A DNA stretch of 64,000 nucleotides from Symsagittifera roscoffensis (GCF_963678635.1 NC_087069.1:3174166-3238165); one strand, 5' to 3'; shown: positions 11,301-23,960, counted from the stretch's first letter. Numbers and translations: made by a program. Notes: generated by a model not told the origin, from the letters alone.

Positions 11301-12690
11301 AGTTTTTCAAAACGGCTCAGTACAAATTCAAAATTAAAGCACTGATTTGCACCCCATCTAAAAACAATTCGATAAAAAGAACAAAGAACTGCCCAAACAA
11401 AAATCAAATAACGTAGACAACAAAAAAATACATAAAACAGACAGACAAAAAATTGAAATTTAGAAGAAAAAATTAAAACACAAAATCAAAAAAAAAATCT
11501 CCACATAGACAATCATCGCGACTTCGTAATCAGCCACGAAAAGATTACAATCATTCATCCCACAATCGAAAATATTAAAGAAATTTGATTTTCAGAAACC
11601 ACTTTAAATTAACTAACATTTTCAACTCTTGAAGATACTTTCATGGACCGGACACTTTCTCAAACTTCATGCTGAAAAGCACTTGAACAAATTAGTTCAA
11701 ATTCAGCCAATCAGAAGTCTTTTTGAATCATCACGTCATTTTTAACACGACTTCTTAGCCGCCAAACAAACACCATTAAGCCAATCTCTAACTATAACTA
11801 AAAGAACTCCAGGTCAAAAATAAGCAAACCGCAAAACACTGACACTTGAAATAATCAATGTTTCAATACTACAACCCTCTCTTATCAAGCAGTACAAAGA
11901 TCAAAAACTTTGTCCCAACTTAGACTTCAAAAACCCCTCAGGCAAAAAAATTACATTAATCTAAAGAACAAAATGGACATGATCATCTAGCATAAAGTAC
12001 GAATATCTTTTAGATACCCTCAATCATCCAATAAATAACAACAAAACCAGGAAGACTCTTAAGAGCCCTCCAAACTTTCCTGTCTCAAAAATTGCCGAAA
12101 TCCAACCCACTTGTCAAAAAAGCAATGAATAGTCCGACCACACTTGAAATTAGCCTCAAAAAAATAAAAAATAATTCGTCAAAGAAATCATTTCTTCAAA
12201 TGCTCCATTCTCTAACAGTTGACAATTTTCATAATATACTTTCAAACCTTTTTTCAATTCTTCCCAATTTTTTCAAATCTTGTATAATTTTCATATCTGA
12301 CATTTTAAAAATTTTCATCCTCACCCTGAAAATTTTTTGCGACTTTTTCAACAATTTTTATTCCCTAGCCCAAACCAACGTTAATTTTTCCAAATCATTG
12401 ACCACCTCCTCAGGTACGATATTTCAAATAACTTTCTAAATGTTCCGACATCTATTCAGTAGATGTTTTTCTTCTTTTTATAATATTTCTCACATTTTCG
12501 ACATGCCTCATAATGACAATCTGCAAATGTATAAAAAAGGCTATTCTAACCTTTGCATTAGCAACAGTACTTTTAAGAATTTTTATTCAAGATTACTACA
12601 AAAAACACAAATTTTCCTCTTAAATAACTAGTTTAAATTTTTTTTCTCCAAAATTGCTAATCAACAACCCCCACATCAGTCCCCACCAAC
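11300..12690. other. no recognisable gene between pol and env-like gene
   Basis: Short frames only. Those at 12,092-12,439 and 12,440-12,631 are Phe/Ser/Ile-rich products of a T-rich stretch and resemble no protein I know. Stops elsewhere are dense. It may hold an internal leader or subgenomic signals for the env-like gene, but nothing specific can be seen. Confidence 0.4.
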
Positions 12691-12691
12691 A

Positions 12692-13690
12692 GTGTTCCAA
12701 CAACCTCCGACAACACCAACGAATACTCAAACAAATAACGCTCAATCATCAGCACGCATCTCTTTTCAAGACAACCCATACAAACCTGAAGAAAGACACG
12801 CACGATTCTCCGAACCACTAGAGCCATTTATTCACCAAGCATCGCCGAGCGAACCACAACACGAACCAGTATAAAATATATACCCAACAAGATCCTAATA
12901 GTGCAAGGCACCAAAGTCAAAACCAAAACACACTCGAAATAAACCGAAAAATTGTTCGTCCAAGACGAAATAGAAATTTGCAAAACCCCAGTTCAATTCA
13001 ACATACCTCATTCACCAACAGCAAATCCTGGAGACATTTCTAGTAGTACAACTCAAAGTACCCCACAGACTTCAACACAAAAAAAAACAGATCGAACATT
13101 CCCTCAGATTATTTAGGTTCAACCCCTTCATCTGAACAAACCAGAGAAAACCCCTTTAACCACCCAGCTACTACAGAACAACTCCCTTATTGGATGACAT
13201 ATGTTTTTCCTCAAGGCGAACCGAATTTAGTGAATGACTCAATAGACGTTTCACCCGACTCATCTTTGTCACTACCTGAAACTCTTTCACTCCCTTCAAC
13301 CCCTTCTTTAACTCAAATTTGACAAACACCACTCCTCCAAATTTTCCTACGATCTCGACGCCAGATATAGAGAAAATTCAACAAGTAACAAAAAACTACG
13401 ATTAGATTGGAAATTATTCGTAGCACCCCCTCGTTTATTTGGACAACATCAAGAAAGTAACAGATTACACAACTGGGCACAGAACAGCTTACAATATCGA
13501 CAAGATATCTACAAAGAAATTCAAGAACATAATATACAAATACTTACACAACACAACTTGACACTAAAATTTGAAACCACAGTACGACTAAATAATATAA
13601 GTCATCATCCCTTACCCCTAGTCCCTCCGAATATAAGAGCTCAACCTTCACCTCCCCCATTTATAACCACAGAAATAATCTACAAATTCG
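12692..13690 (+). pseudogene. N-terminal Gln/Pro/Ser/Thr-rich part of the env-like gene
   Basis: It begins with an open frame rich in Gln, Thr, Pro and Asn (12,692-12,874). It continues after stops as acidic and Ser-rich stretches, including P-A-T-T-E-Q-L-P-Y-W-M-T-Y-V-F-P and later L-F-V-A-P-P-R-L-F-G-Q. It lies immediately upstream of a secretory-type glycoprotein-like region and keeps a related composition, so I read it as the long N-terminal extension of the same third gene. No domain is recognised and several stops are present. Confidence 0.45.
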
Positions 13691-15400
13691 ATTGATACAC
13701 AAAAAAGACAATTAAATATATCACCTTTTATAATCCATGTTCAGGACTATCGTACACATGTATCTTTTAAAGATACTAATTTTTCAGACTCTTTTCTTTT
13801 CTTTCTTTTCGAAACCCGATCATAACAATCCTTCCCCCCGAACAGGACCTCAGGATTTACTAGTCACACACTTTGACTGTGAAGAAAATGAACAAAAAAC
13901 ATTACACAAATATGCAATAAACCAAGTCACTCAATTTGAATCCGAACCACAATCAATCGAAACAACAAATATAATAGCAACACTTTACTCAAAAGCAGCT
14001 TACGATCTCCATGATAAAAATTGGATACCACAGATTGGAATAAACAACCCCTCAAATTGTAAAGCAGATACAAAAAATAAAGGATACCTAGAAATTATGT
14101 TTTTTGATTGGTAAAAACAACTTGAAAAAGTACAACTAACACGTGATTTAAAAGATGACACTGTAATTTAAGAAGGAATCAGACTCCCTTGCAAAAACGA
14201 CCAAGAATTGTTTGGTTCCGCAAAGACACCTCTACGACATTTCAAGTAGCAAAAATACACGCTAGAATGATTAAATTTCACCAAAAAAATTGTGAAATCA
14301 ATGAAGAAGTAGTACTTTATCAACTCATACATAGTAATTTTAGATTTAGAAAATAAATTGACACGTTTACAAATGTACCCAGAAATGGAACTTGCACGTG
14401 AACACACCAAACCACTTTACAAAACACAATATTCAGAAATTTTTGCCGACATGAATACAGGAAAATCAATTTCACATGAAAAGGCTACATCTCGTTCATT
14501 ACTGAAGAAAATTCATCTGTCCCAGTGCACTTTCAAAAAAAATACAGGAAGAGTTGGTGGAAATTGAAACCACAAGACAAAACAGTACACGTTTACCAGA
14601 ACTATCACTCAGGAACAACACTCAACTTAGCGCAATCCACTATGACATACACTTAGACATGAAATTAGACTACACAATAAGTATTCAAGAAAAAGCTTTG
14701 ATAGAACTTGAAACACTCCATCAATTATACGAACTTGAACAAACACAAATTTTACAATCACTTGCACTGGCAGTACTTAAAATCCCTTAAGCAGGATGTT
14801 TATTGACAGGAAACAGATCGAATTTTTTTGACTACGAAGGAAATAATTTATGGTATTACACTTGCACCAAAAAATATGACCTTTATATGTCTTTAAAGAC
14901 AAAAGATGCATTAAAAGAATCCTGATATTCTACAAAAATAAAGTACATTTTGTTGATACACTCTCCCGAAGAACTTATTTTTGGGATACAGCAGTCCCAA
15001 GTCGATCAAAAATAGCCACAAAGTAGTACAATTAAACCCTGACGAAGATAAATACTATCATCTCACACCATATTCTACACTTATGCAACCACTCAAAAAA
15101 CTTTCACCAGAAAGCTTTAGAGCTATTGCCCGCAACCCAAATATCGATTTACAATCAATCGACATATACTCTAAATCCGACATTCAACATCACATTCGAA
15201 CGCAACAATTTCAAGAATTATTAACAAAAATGGACACAATTTGTAAATTTGAAAAACGAATTTCTTGCCTTTCTAGGATGACCCTATTACATCTTAGAAA
15301 GGTTGACTATATTATACACAATGTTTTTTTCTAGGATTTCTTTTCTCTCTCTTAAAAGTAATCTACAATACATGCGCAAAACCCACACAAGTAAACAAAC
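13690..15400 (+). pseudogene. env: env-like glycoprotein region, degenerate
   Basis: A hydrophobic Phe/Leu-rich segment (about 13,750-13,815) is followed by T-H-F-D-C-E-E-N-E-Q-K-T-L-H-K-Y, scattered cysteines, and a long ectodomain-like stretch through 15,334. A second hydrophobic segment with F-L-G-F-L-F-S-L-L-K-V-I at about 15,330-15,370 could be the membrane anchor. Position after pol, a leader-like hydrophobic start, Cys-containing ectodomain and C-terminal anchor fit a captured envelope gene, as known in several Ty3/gypsy lineages. The reading frame is broken repeatedly and large parts of the ectodomain seem missing. Assignment to a particular glycoprotein family is inference. Confidence 0.5.
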
Positions 15401-16680
15401 CAGCAAGCGTAGCACGCATACTTTTCGCAGGATTTTTTGGAATATTTTCCTCATCAATCAATAGAATACTTTTAGACGCTCAGATAAACGAATAAAAGAC
15501 CAAGCTATCAACAACACCAAACACATATGACGAATCACGAAACGATAGGAATAAAACGCCTACAGCACCAAAATTGCAAAACCTAAACCATAACCATCCC
15601 CTATCATTGGTACCACGAAATTTCAGAAATATCGCCCTAACAGACCTCATAACTTTGAGATCTAATTATCCACAAAGCCCAATTCAACACATAAGAACCC
15701 AACAACCCAACATAGAATACAAATAAGAACAAATTATAGAACAACCACATACCACTAATTTTCGTTCTCAGAACAACCATTTTTTTTTAGCCCACAAGGA
15801 GCCGCTAAGTTGGATCCCTCCATCGATCAATTTCCCACCCAGCCAACCTCCAGAACAACCTTACCATCATCCCAATTTTTGCTTTACCCCCACCTCAATC
15901 ACCTCACCGTAACACTTCATCCAGCAGGGAATCAGACACTAAGTCCAACACAACAGTATATAACACTATCTCCCAATTCAACAACTCCAATATCAAAACA
16001 CCCGACGAATTTGCCGCTTCTGAACCCAGTCCATTTACATTTCCCAACCTATTCATTCCGAGGTCAAAATTTAACCCCCTTCCCCTCCCTCTCAGGTTTC
16101 AAATGTGGCACCCATATATTCCACTTTAACCAGTGAACCATCCGATAACAACGACTCAGACAACACAAACATCGCAAGAACTTGATAACTTCATAACACT
16201 GCAACAACAATTACAACACCATCAAACACTATGTTCCCCAACTCTCACGATCTAAAACATCTTCCAACCCATCAACCCCAACCCCCTCTTCAAGTTATAC
16301 CCCTTCACAAAACCCGACTTCCTCATCAACCCCATCCTCCAGTACAACCAGAGCTTACCGAACCTTTAAAAGAAAATTCCCAAATACCCCATTCCCATCT
16401 AACCCGGGAGCATCCACATCATTTGTCAATCATCCACTTCACACTAACACCAAAGAATTTCTTAAAACATGTCTACCCTTTTTTGTCACAAAACACATGT
16501 TTCCATTCAGACCCCAATGATGAGAAACCCAATTATGTATACTAGCACGTATTATACCCTACACTTTTATGGACTTCAAACTACCACTTTACTAATCCAC
16601 TACATTGCCACTATAAAACACCACTCATGACAATGAAGTCTGCAGCACCCAACTCTATCTTCTAACAACAGCACTAACCC
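15400..16680 (+). other. Pro/Thr/His/Gln-rich decayed coding stretch
   Basis: Frames at 15,810-16,136 and 16,231-16,545 are Pro/His/Thr/Leu-rich and low in complexity, with no motif that I recognise. The composition resembles the Gln/Pro-rich leaders of the gag and env-like genes of this element. It probably is the N-terminal low-complexity part of the following unidentified frame, broken by stops, but this is a guess from position. Confidence 0.35.
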
Positions 16681-16685
16681 CAAAA

Positions 16686-17560
16686 CAATTCAAACAAAAA
16701 GGATACAGACAATTACTAACCAAATTCACTGCACCTACAGCTAATGATTACTCAATCGATTATTACGATCAAAACATCATACGATCTAACGAAGACATCT
16801 TTCTAAACAACGACCCATTTGCTATCCCCCAACTAATAGAAAAATTTTTCATCAAAACCCCATACTCATTCACCCTCAGCATCTTAAAAAAATACGACAA
16901 CGTCATCTCAGCAGCACTACGTGATATTCATGCTTATGATTCATACTTCAACAAATTTAACCACTTTTCACTAAGCTTTCATTTCCTCACACCCAAAGAA
17001 CGTAATTTGCACTGTTCACATGAAGTCATGTTACGAACTAAATAAACACACACGTACACTTACTGTAAGTTCATTCAACATCAATACACTCTCAAGACAC
17101 CAGCACGACAATTGCACCATAGATATCAATACATTAACTCTAAATACACATCACCATTATTTCTTAACTTCACCTATTTTATTAAGGACACTAATTAACA
17201 AGGCACCCTCCGAAATTACGATCCCATCACCCAGATGTATATCTTCTGTCCCCTATTCAAACTCATAGAAGTAGACGAATCCCGCCCACTAATTGTCCCT
17301 CACGAATTCCTCCAGCCCGTTGAAGTCCCAATCCTAGAATTCATATATAAAACTCGTTATAATCATAAACTCCACAACCTTATTCAAAACACACCGTGTG
17401 AACAATCACCTAGCACAGAAGAGCACAACATCATTAAAGCACTCGATTTGCTTTGGCGACTTCTGCAAAGTAAACACATCATTCGTTTGCTAGTTAAACT
17501 AACTTCATCTGACATTCTCCACGACCTTTTCCACATGCCTTCTTCACCGAAGATTAGGTA
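16686..17560 (+). pseudogene. unidentified fourth frame of element B
   Basis: The frame that is open at 17,235-17,561 can be followed upstream to about 16,686 with only two in-frame stops (TAA at 17,043 and TAA at 17,196). It gives about 290 codons of ordinary, non-repetitive protein. Recognisable short blocks are F-L-T-P-K-E-R-N-L-H-C, M-Y-I-F-C-P-L-F-K-L and H-N-I-I-K-A-L-D-L-L-W-R-L-L. Composition is mixed alpha/beta-like, without signal or membrane segments. I do not recognise the family. Its place after the env-like gene on the same strand suggests an extra gene of the retroelement, but it could be a separate insertion. Confidence 0.5.
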
Positions 17561-17599
17561 ATATGAAATCAATAATTCACTAAAAAAATTCAAACAACA

Positions 17600-19450
17600 C
17601 TAATCATTTTTACTCAATGTTTTCCTCTTTTTTCATAGGCACAATCAACAATCATCTACAAAACAAAAAAGCAAAATCAAAAATGGAAACTTTTTATAAA
17701 TTCATAAATTTCTATCCATAAATTCAATGATTGAAGAATAAAATTATCCCGTACAAAGCCTTAAATTGATATGTGAATTCTTTTCCCCAAAGCAGTAAAA
17801 ATTTATACAATTGAAAATAAATTAATAATTTCAACCCCCAAATCAAGCAGTTAACTTTAATTTTTCAAGTAGTAAATTAATAAAAAAGGTTCATAAATTG
17901 CAAATAGCAGTACTAACCTTTTCAAAGACGCTTCTTTATATTCACTCGCCACAATTTTTATCCAAAATTGCACAGCTCGCCCACAAAGAATTGTTTAAGA
18001 TAATGAATTTAAGATTTAACTTTCACTGATAACAATTCTAACAAGTTTTAACACGTTTCAAACGTTTCTTTAACAGGGTTGGAGAGGAATTATATAATAA
18101 TCCAAACTAACTAACGCAAGCTTACTAAACACCATAAACCACAGCCTAACATCATGACTAAGAAAATAAAACCCACGGTACACAAACTGGATTAACACCA
18201 GCTTTGAACTGGATAAATTATTCTTTTGAAGACTACCTTGAACAGAGAAGAAACAAAACACCAAAAAGTCGAAAGACAAACCCAAAAGAATCAATTTGAT
18301 TTTTCAGAAAAAGACATAACTAAAACAACAAAAAAACAACAGTAATAAAAAAACAGCATGAAAGGTTGAACTAAAAACAGGACCCCCAAAAAAGAGAGCA
18401 TGAAATTCTACCCTCACTTCTGGCCTAACCCACCAAAAGAGGACGTCCCGAGCATGCTCTATAGCTGGTCTCACCGTCTCACCCACCGTGCTACACCCAC
18501 GCTTTGTGATACCCACGACACTATTTTTGACGGGAGTTACTCAAGTGTGAGTAGCTCTTAAAATTAACCGAACTAAATAGTAACGCTTTTGCTATAAAAA
18601 ATTATACAAGATCATGACTAAAAAACAAGATTAAGAAAGATTTATATGCGTAAATATTACAATGCAATATAAAGATAATATAAAGCCCAAAGACGAGCAT
18701 CAAGGAAGTTGAAAACCAAATCGCACTCCAACTATAGATTGGCAAACCCACCTGACATGCTGCCTACAATCACTACACTCAATGAATTTAAAGTACGACT
18801 TGGCATCGCAGCAAAGGCAATCCATTGCAACAAATCATTGGCCATCTCGATGTTCGAGTATACGTACAGATCCAAGTCACCAGGCAGTTCATCCAAAGTC
18901 GAACTACATGCCACATCCGAACATGATTGAGAACAGCAATCTTCCTATTCTTCAAAATCAACCAGATCAACACTCATCACAATCGATCAGAACCAATAAT
19001 ACGATCTCCCGAAACTACCGTGATAACATCTCTTCTTACAAACCCGAAAAAAAAAATGCTCGCAACCTCTAAAGAAAAACACCACCATCCATCCTACACT
19101 ACAATAGAACATTGAAAAACTAAAACTCTCTAAACCCCAGATGGGTGGAACCAGATATAAACTAGTATTTATCATTGGTTATTATTATGATATTTGATCT
19201 CCATAAAATATTAAATACCAACCAATCAAACTCCATAAAACTAACAACCTATTTTTTTGTAAAGTATTGAAGCTACTTGTAGTTTCAACACCAGAACAAT
19301 TTGAATTAAACTTAGAATACATTTGTTCTCATTCTGGAACTAACTCGCGCAAACCGGTGTATGCTAGATCTATTGAGACTAGGAGATATAAGAGTAAGAT
19401 TAAGATTGGTATTAGAATAAGAAGTTGCACGAATCTATCCGGCCAAAAAT
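17600..19450. other. non-coding interval between the two large elements
   Basis: AT-rich, with no supported gene. The stretch 18,400-18,540 is locally GC-richer. A purine-rich run at 18,077-18,090 could be the polypurine tract of element B. Open frames near 18,709-19,115 overlap on both strands and have no recognisable content. A composition shift to higher GC starts near 19,450, where the next element begins. Confidence 0.45.
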
Positions 19451-19462
19451 AAGAAAATATTC

Positions 19463-20358
19463 TCAACGTTTTGTGGGCTTCGAATAGACTTCTGCTCGGG
19501 CTAAACTACGATGCACGTCAAGCCCCTCCTCGAGTTTCTTGTTGTAGAACCTTTGTATTTCATCAAGCTTCCCATGGCTCTCTAGAGACTGCATTGAGAT
19601 CTCTTCTTTTTCAATTCCAGTACTCAGGTACACATTCAGGATGACAATTGAGACTCTCGTTTCCATAGTTTTACTTCCCATCGTTTTTGATGGCACATTT
19701 GAACAGTAGTGTCGGTTATCACTGAAATGATCCACCTCAAGAAACAAGTGGCATCTTTTATCCTCGCTAGGCTCAATCCCGAGTTGTCTCAAGCAATATG
19801 CTGCACCAGCATTTGGTACACCTGCAGGTCGTGCGAGGTCAATGCCTCTAACGCCACTCCAGCAAAACTCCATGTGAACATCAACCGTCCTGCCGTCATG
19901 ACAAAAGCATTCGCCATCAATGCCAAGGTCTACGAGGGTGCTCTCATCGCATCTTCAAAGTACTCTAGCAGCAGGTTCTCCCAAGACCGCCCCAGCTGGT
20001 TTCCCAACTCTAGCCTTATAACTTCGGCCTTCTGCTGGGTAGCCCAATGCCGCCGCTTGCGGGAGATCCCGCGATCAAGCTTCTTCAGGCAACTCTCCAG
20101 TTATTTTGTGGTCTCCAGAGCTACCCACCAAGGTCGAGCGGTGTTTCTTGTCGCATTTTTCTCAAGAGGACTCTACGTCACTTGCTTACCAATGGCCTGG
20201 TGCTGAATCGAAAGCCATCCCTTGTCGATGTCCACTTCCCACGTTTGTCCACTAGTCAAACCCCTTTTGGGGTTTATGTCTTCTTCCGTTCCCGAAGTCG
20301 TCGAGACTTCCATTTCCCGCAGCACCTCGGCCAATTTTCTGAATAATGAGCTGCTCAT
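19463..20358 (-). pseudogene. C-terminal end of the minus-strand cargo
   Basis: 20,173-20,358 and 19,463-19,873 are the last coding-like frames. The latter (136 codons) has G-V-R-G-I-D-L-A-R-P-A-G-V-P-N-A-G-A-A and ends in a Lys/Arg-rich stretch. Retropepsin or capsid signatures are not evident. The strong GC drop after 19,460 marks the probable end of the element. The plus-strand frame 19,709-20,206 is the antisense shadow of this region. Confidence 0.45.
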
Positions 20359-20389
20359 GTAGACCGCTGTTTTTCATCGCGTTAGAATC

Positions 20390-20968
20390 ATGGGAGCAGT
20401 CTTTTTTAGATTCTTCTCTGAAACCGCAACCGCCGAAGGACTCGCCTCTTCTGTCTACCGTTTCCTTTTGCTAGACCTTATTCCTTTACTCGGGGGTGTC
20501 GCCATTATCATCACCGACTCAACTTCTTTATCTAGATCTTGTTTCTCCGGTTTTTGCCTCCCCTTTCTCGAGCCTTAAAGATATTAATACCTTTAATCAT
20601 TTCACTTTTCTTATTTTTATCATCTATTCCAATCTTAATTCCATTATCATCAGTTTTTTCATTTAGAGTACGGCTGTCATTACATGGGTTGGCCTCATGG
20701 CTTGGTCTCAAGCAGCTCCTTTCTCGCTTTCTCGTCTAGTCTGGTGCCTATCAGGACAGGACTTCATCACCGTACTCCACAGTTCTTCCTTGAAGTCTTC
20801 CAGCTTTGTCGCGCGCCCTACTCTCTGGTTGAATTCACTCAAGAAATCTTGCCACGCCCTCCCATCTAGCGTGTCCAAGAAGATCCATTTATTGCCCTCA
20901 AAAAGGTTCTTCTTGCTCTCTTCCGCACTCAAGAGTAGCATTCCCATGTTGGAGGTTTCACTCATCAA
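20390..20968 (-). pseudogene. gag-like short domain within cargo
   Basis: 20,708-20,968 encodes L-F-E-G-N-K-W-I-F-L-D-T-L-D-G-R-A-W-Q-D-F-L-S-E-F, then L-E-D-F-K-E-E-L-W. This resembles the conserved central helix of retrotransposon Gag capsid domains (W-x-x-x-L-x-G-x-A-W-x-x-F). A basic linker follows to about 20,390. A gag-like block at the 3' end of a cargo region could mean a second, adjacent element or a duplicated capsid domain. The call rests on one motif. Confidence 0.4.
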
Positions 20969-20997
20969 AGGCAGCTCCAGATTTTTGCGGGGAGATT

Positions 20998-22145
20998 TCA
21001 GGGGTGGGGTAGCCGTGTTCCCCAGTCGTCCCCACTTAAGTCTTGCAGTATTTCCTGCGTGGTAAATACCATTTTCGCTGCGCCCTGATCAGGTGTGTTT
21101 CCCACCTCCATCTCTTCTCCTGCTTCACTGAGGGTTTCATCCATGCTTTCCTCCTCTCCTGATTCTGCTTGCTCTCTTTCTAGCACCTCCCTGAATCTGT
21201 TTTCTACAGGGAGGCTTCTCTTGTCTCCAGAGGTGCCCACTGACAAGGGTGAGAGTGTTGTCGGATCCGCCTTCTTATACTCGGTGAGGGATACATACAA
21301 TGGTCCTGTCGATTCCAGCCTTTTCCCCTCTTGCCTCAACTCCGACTCCTCCAGCCCATAAGACGCTCGGTACTTTCTTGTGGCAAACATCATATCGTCC
21401 TTCAGAGCCACGTGACCCTCCTCCACGATCATCCTTCCATCGTGGTATAAGGGCAGCTTGTTCTCAACTCCATCCTCCTCAAGTGTTCTCAAGACATCTC
21501 GGACCTCAAACTTAGGGGGCATCGAGCCTCGCATCTTCTTCGCTTGTGTAGTCCACGTATTTAACTTGATTTCACAAATGTGGAAATACACCGCTGCCGG
21601 GTGTCCAATGAACAAAGAGTCCCTTCCGTCCGTGAATTCTCTTTGTTGTCTCTCCACCGTGGCTCTCGCGTGTAGGGAAGGGACTACCATTGGGCTGTTC
21701 ATTCCCAGGGTCATTCTTCCCACCGTCGGGAACTCGGGACGGCAGAGGGTAGGACATCCCGCTCTAGTATCGTTTCCAATTCGTTTTTCGTGAATTCGAA
21801 AATCCTCGTCCACGCCGGGATCCTCAAGACTTCCCTCTTGTCCCTCGCCACCGGATTTAGTTTCCAGAACTTGGGATAGTCCTCGATGGGACCTTCACGT
21901 TCTCCTCCCATTCTGCACTGCAGTTGTCCCCTGAATTTGCGCACCACTAGCTTGGGCTCCTTGACTTTTCTAAAAAGCACTGTCTCACTCATCTGCGCTC
22001 TCAAGTCTTCTTGTCTGCACCAGTTGAATGCCGTCCCATCTAGAATGCTGATCAGGCTCACCTGTACCACCGAGTGCCGATACACCACCATGAGTGGATC
22101 CGGGAATGCATACGTCACTGCTGGACCATATACGCAGGTCATCAC
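20998..22145 (-). pseudogene. large cargo protein, later part
   Basis: The frames 21,711-22,145 (144 codons) and 20,998-21,813 (271 codons) follow the central domain with a frameshift near 21,750. Blocks include V-V-R-K-F-R-G-Q-L-Q-C-R, H-P-A-A-V-Y-F-H-I-C-E-I, P-P-K-F-E-V-R-D-V-L and Y-R-A-S-Y-G-L-E-E-S-E-L-R. It closes with an acidic tail (E-S-G-E-E-E-S-M-D-E-T-L). Mixed helical content, no signal or membrane segment. The family is unknown to me. Same strand and spacing as the domains upstream indicate one long polyprotein. Confidence 0.5.
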
Positions 22146-23960
22146 TTCCCCAAGCTTCCAATCATCCCCACTGGGTCAGACCTCATGGCCAAAAACAAGT
22201 CAGTCAGAAGAGGTATGCCCCCATTCGCCTCTCTCACTTCTTCGCTCATCTTGAGATTTATTTCTTGGCCCGTCAAGTATCGATTCTGCATCAGCAGATA
22301 CTCCACAAGCATTGTCTTCAGTCCGGCAGCAGACTTGTATGAATAGGTCTCCACACTCAGGTGAGCCTTCCTTACCGACAGGGGTTCTAACCGATGAAAC
22401 GCCGTTAGTTCCCCGCACGTCAAGAGTACCAGCGTCAAATACCCATCAATCCGGAGCGTTCCCACGGCCCTACTGAACACGTACGCTGGACCCATTTTGA
22501 ACAGGTATCTGGGTATACCAGATACAAGGCGAGCAGGAGGTTGATGGGAATATTCAAGAGCTCCTGCACGAACGCTTTAAAAATGGTGTCTCCCGCCTAA
22601 AACGCCTATTTCAGTTACTTTTTTCCCAGAATCAAGAATCTCAAGATTTCGTGGTTCTTCTTGGTCTTCAGCTCGACTTTTGCATGCTCCATCCAGAAAC
22701 CTCCGATGGTGACTTCATTAAATGCTGTGACAAATCTTCCCACCGTCATCTCTCTACCTACTGCCACCTCTAGATGCCCTTCAAGAAAATTCCATATTTG
22801 CTTAATGAGGCGGTGAGCACTCTCCCTCGTCTTGTCCGTCGCATTCTCGAGTCACGGGGTCAGAAACGGTCACCTCCTTCTCTTGTGCCAAGCGATATCC
22901 TATCAACTCTAGTTGTTTCTCGGCCGCGGCCACATTCTTTCTTTCATTACTCGGTCCCCTCGCCCTGCTGGTGGAGCTCATGATCGTCAGATCCATACTC
23001 CGGAACCAAAGGCTGGTTGTTAGATGGGTTATCGCAGGGTGATCGTCCTCTATCTCCGGGTTAAATTTCAGCTGCCGGGCAAGATTCGACACATCAAGGC
23101 AGAAAACTTCATCCAGCACAATCAAGAAGTCTGCCAACTCATAAAATCCCCTCAGAGTATGAGATACGTCCGCCCATTCCGCTGCCACTTCGTATGTAAG
23201 AAGTTTCAAGTTTTCTGGTTCCAACTCGCGATTCGGAGCGGCCATAAGCATCCCCGACGCGTTGCCCTTTGCAATCAGGATCAACATTGCATACACGAAC
23301 TGTAAGGCTGGTGGCATGCTCGCGTAGCCTGGCGATGACGTGAACAACACTCTAGTCTTTGGCCCGATTCGAGATGCTACCAACTCCTGCACCTCGTTCA
23401 TTGCTGCAAACAGCGTCTGAATTGCTTCCCAGATCTTCTTAGGGGTTGGTTCCCCGCTTGTCGAGTGCTCTAGAAGTCCTGCCGCATGCAGGTGGTCATC
23501 AGTCCCTGCGAATAGCAACAGCTCTGGCTCACACAGCGTCGCCGATATTATAGCTACCATCAGGGTCAGTATTTGGTTTAATTCCGCTCCAGGCAGCAGG
23601 TACACTAGGGTTTCTGACCAAAATAAGTTCGGCGACGTTCCCTCGAAGGCCAATCCTGCCTCGATGATTGCTCTCTCTGCTCCAGGGTTTGATCTATCGC
23701 ACACGGCCAATGTTTTGGCTAGCTGTAGAATCCCACAGGATCTACCATATCCTGGGTCTTCGGCGAGCTTTGGACCCATGTATCTGGTTCCGGGATCGCC
23801 ATGCTCTTTGGCTCAAGAACCTTTTCGACTATTCTCAGCTGTGCAGGATTCGCCACTCTGATCCTGGCTGTGCTCGTTCGATGCTTGGGAAATTCCACGA
23901 TTAGACCTGGACTCCCCAGCTGCTTGAGGGGCCTGTAGTTAACTGAGCTCATAATCGATT
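22142..23960 (-). pseudogene. large cargo protein, central conserved-looking domain
   Basis: Consecutive frames 23,719-23,952, 22,802-23,779 (325 codons, the longest intact stretch of the element) and 22,142-22,495. The long one contains V-Y-L-L-P-G-A-E-L-N-Q-I-L, L-L-L-F-A-G-T-D-D-H-L-H-A-A-G, K-T-R-V-L-F-T-S-S-P-G-Y and A-P-N-R-E-L-E. The G-T-D-D-H block after a hydrophobic strand echoes the G-x-N-D block of SGNH proteins, so this may be a second, diverged SGNH-like domain, but no G-D-S is seen. 22,142-22,495 adds a helical Leu-rich region (R-Y-L-T-G-Q-E-I-N-L-K). Soluble, with no membrane segments. I do not recognise a named family. Confidence 0.5.

Larger units (their letters stand above)
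2551..18100 (+). mobile_element. Ty3/gypsy-type env-bearing retrotransposon, degenerate copy B
   Basis: Gag, protease, RT, RNase H and integrase follow each other in Ty3/gypsy order. They are followed by an env-like gene and a further frame of unknown role. The order protease-RT-RNase H-integrase and the YLDD box place it in Ty3/gypsy and not Ty1/copia (which has integrase before RT). The element is unusually long (about 15 kb) because of the env-like and extra frames. Stops and frameshifts occur in nearly every domain. A purine-rich run at 18,077-18,090 (GGGTTGGAGAGGAA) could be a polypurine tract marking the 3' end. Both outer limits are estimates. Confidence 0.65.

Noticed and set aside
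2551-18100. LTR pair for the AT-rich element
   Set aside because: No long direct repeat could be seen by eye between the left and right ends. A self-alignment is needed to settle it.
19709-20206. 165-codon plus-strand frame
   Set aside because: Antisense to the minus-strand cargo, which has better protein composition and consistent strand order.
21458-22254. Plus-strand frames of 111-122 codons
   Set aside because: Shadows of the minus-strand cargo protein in the same interval.
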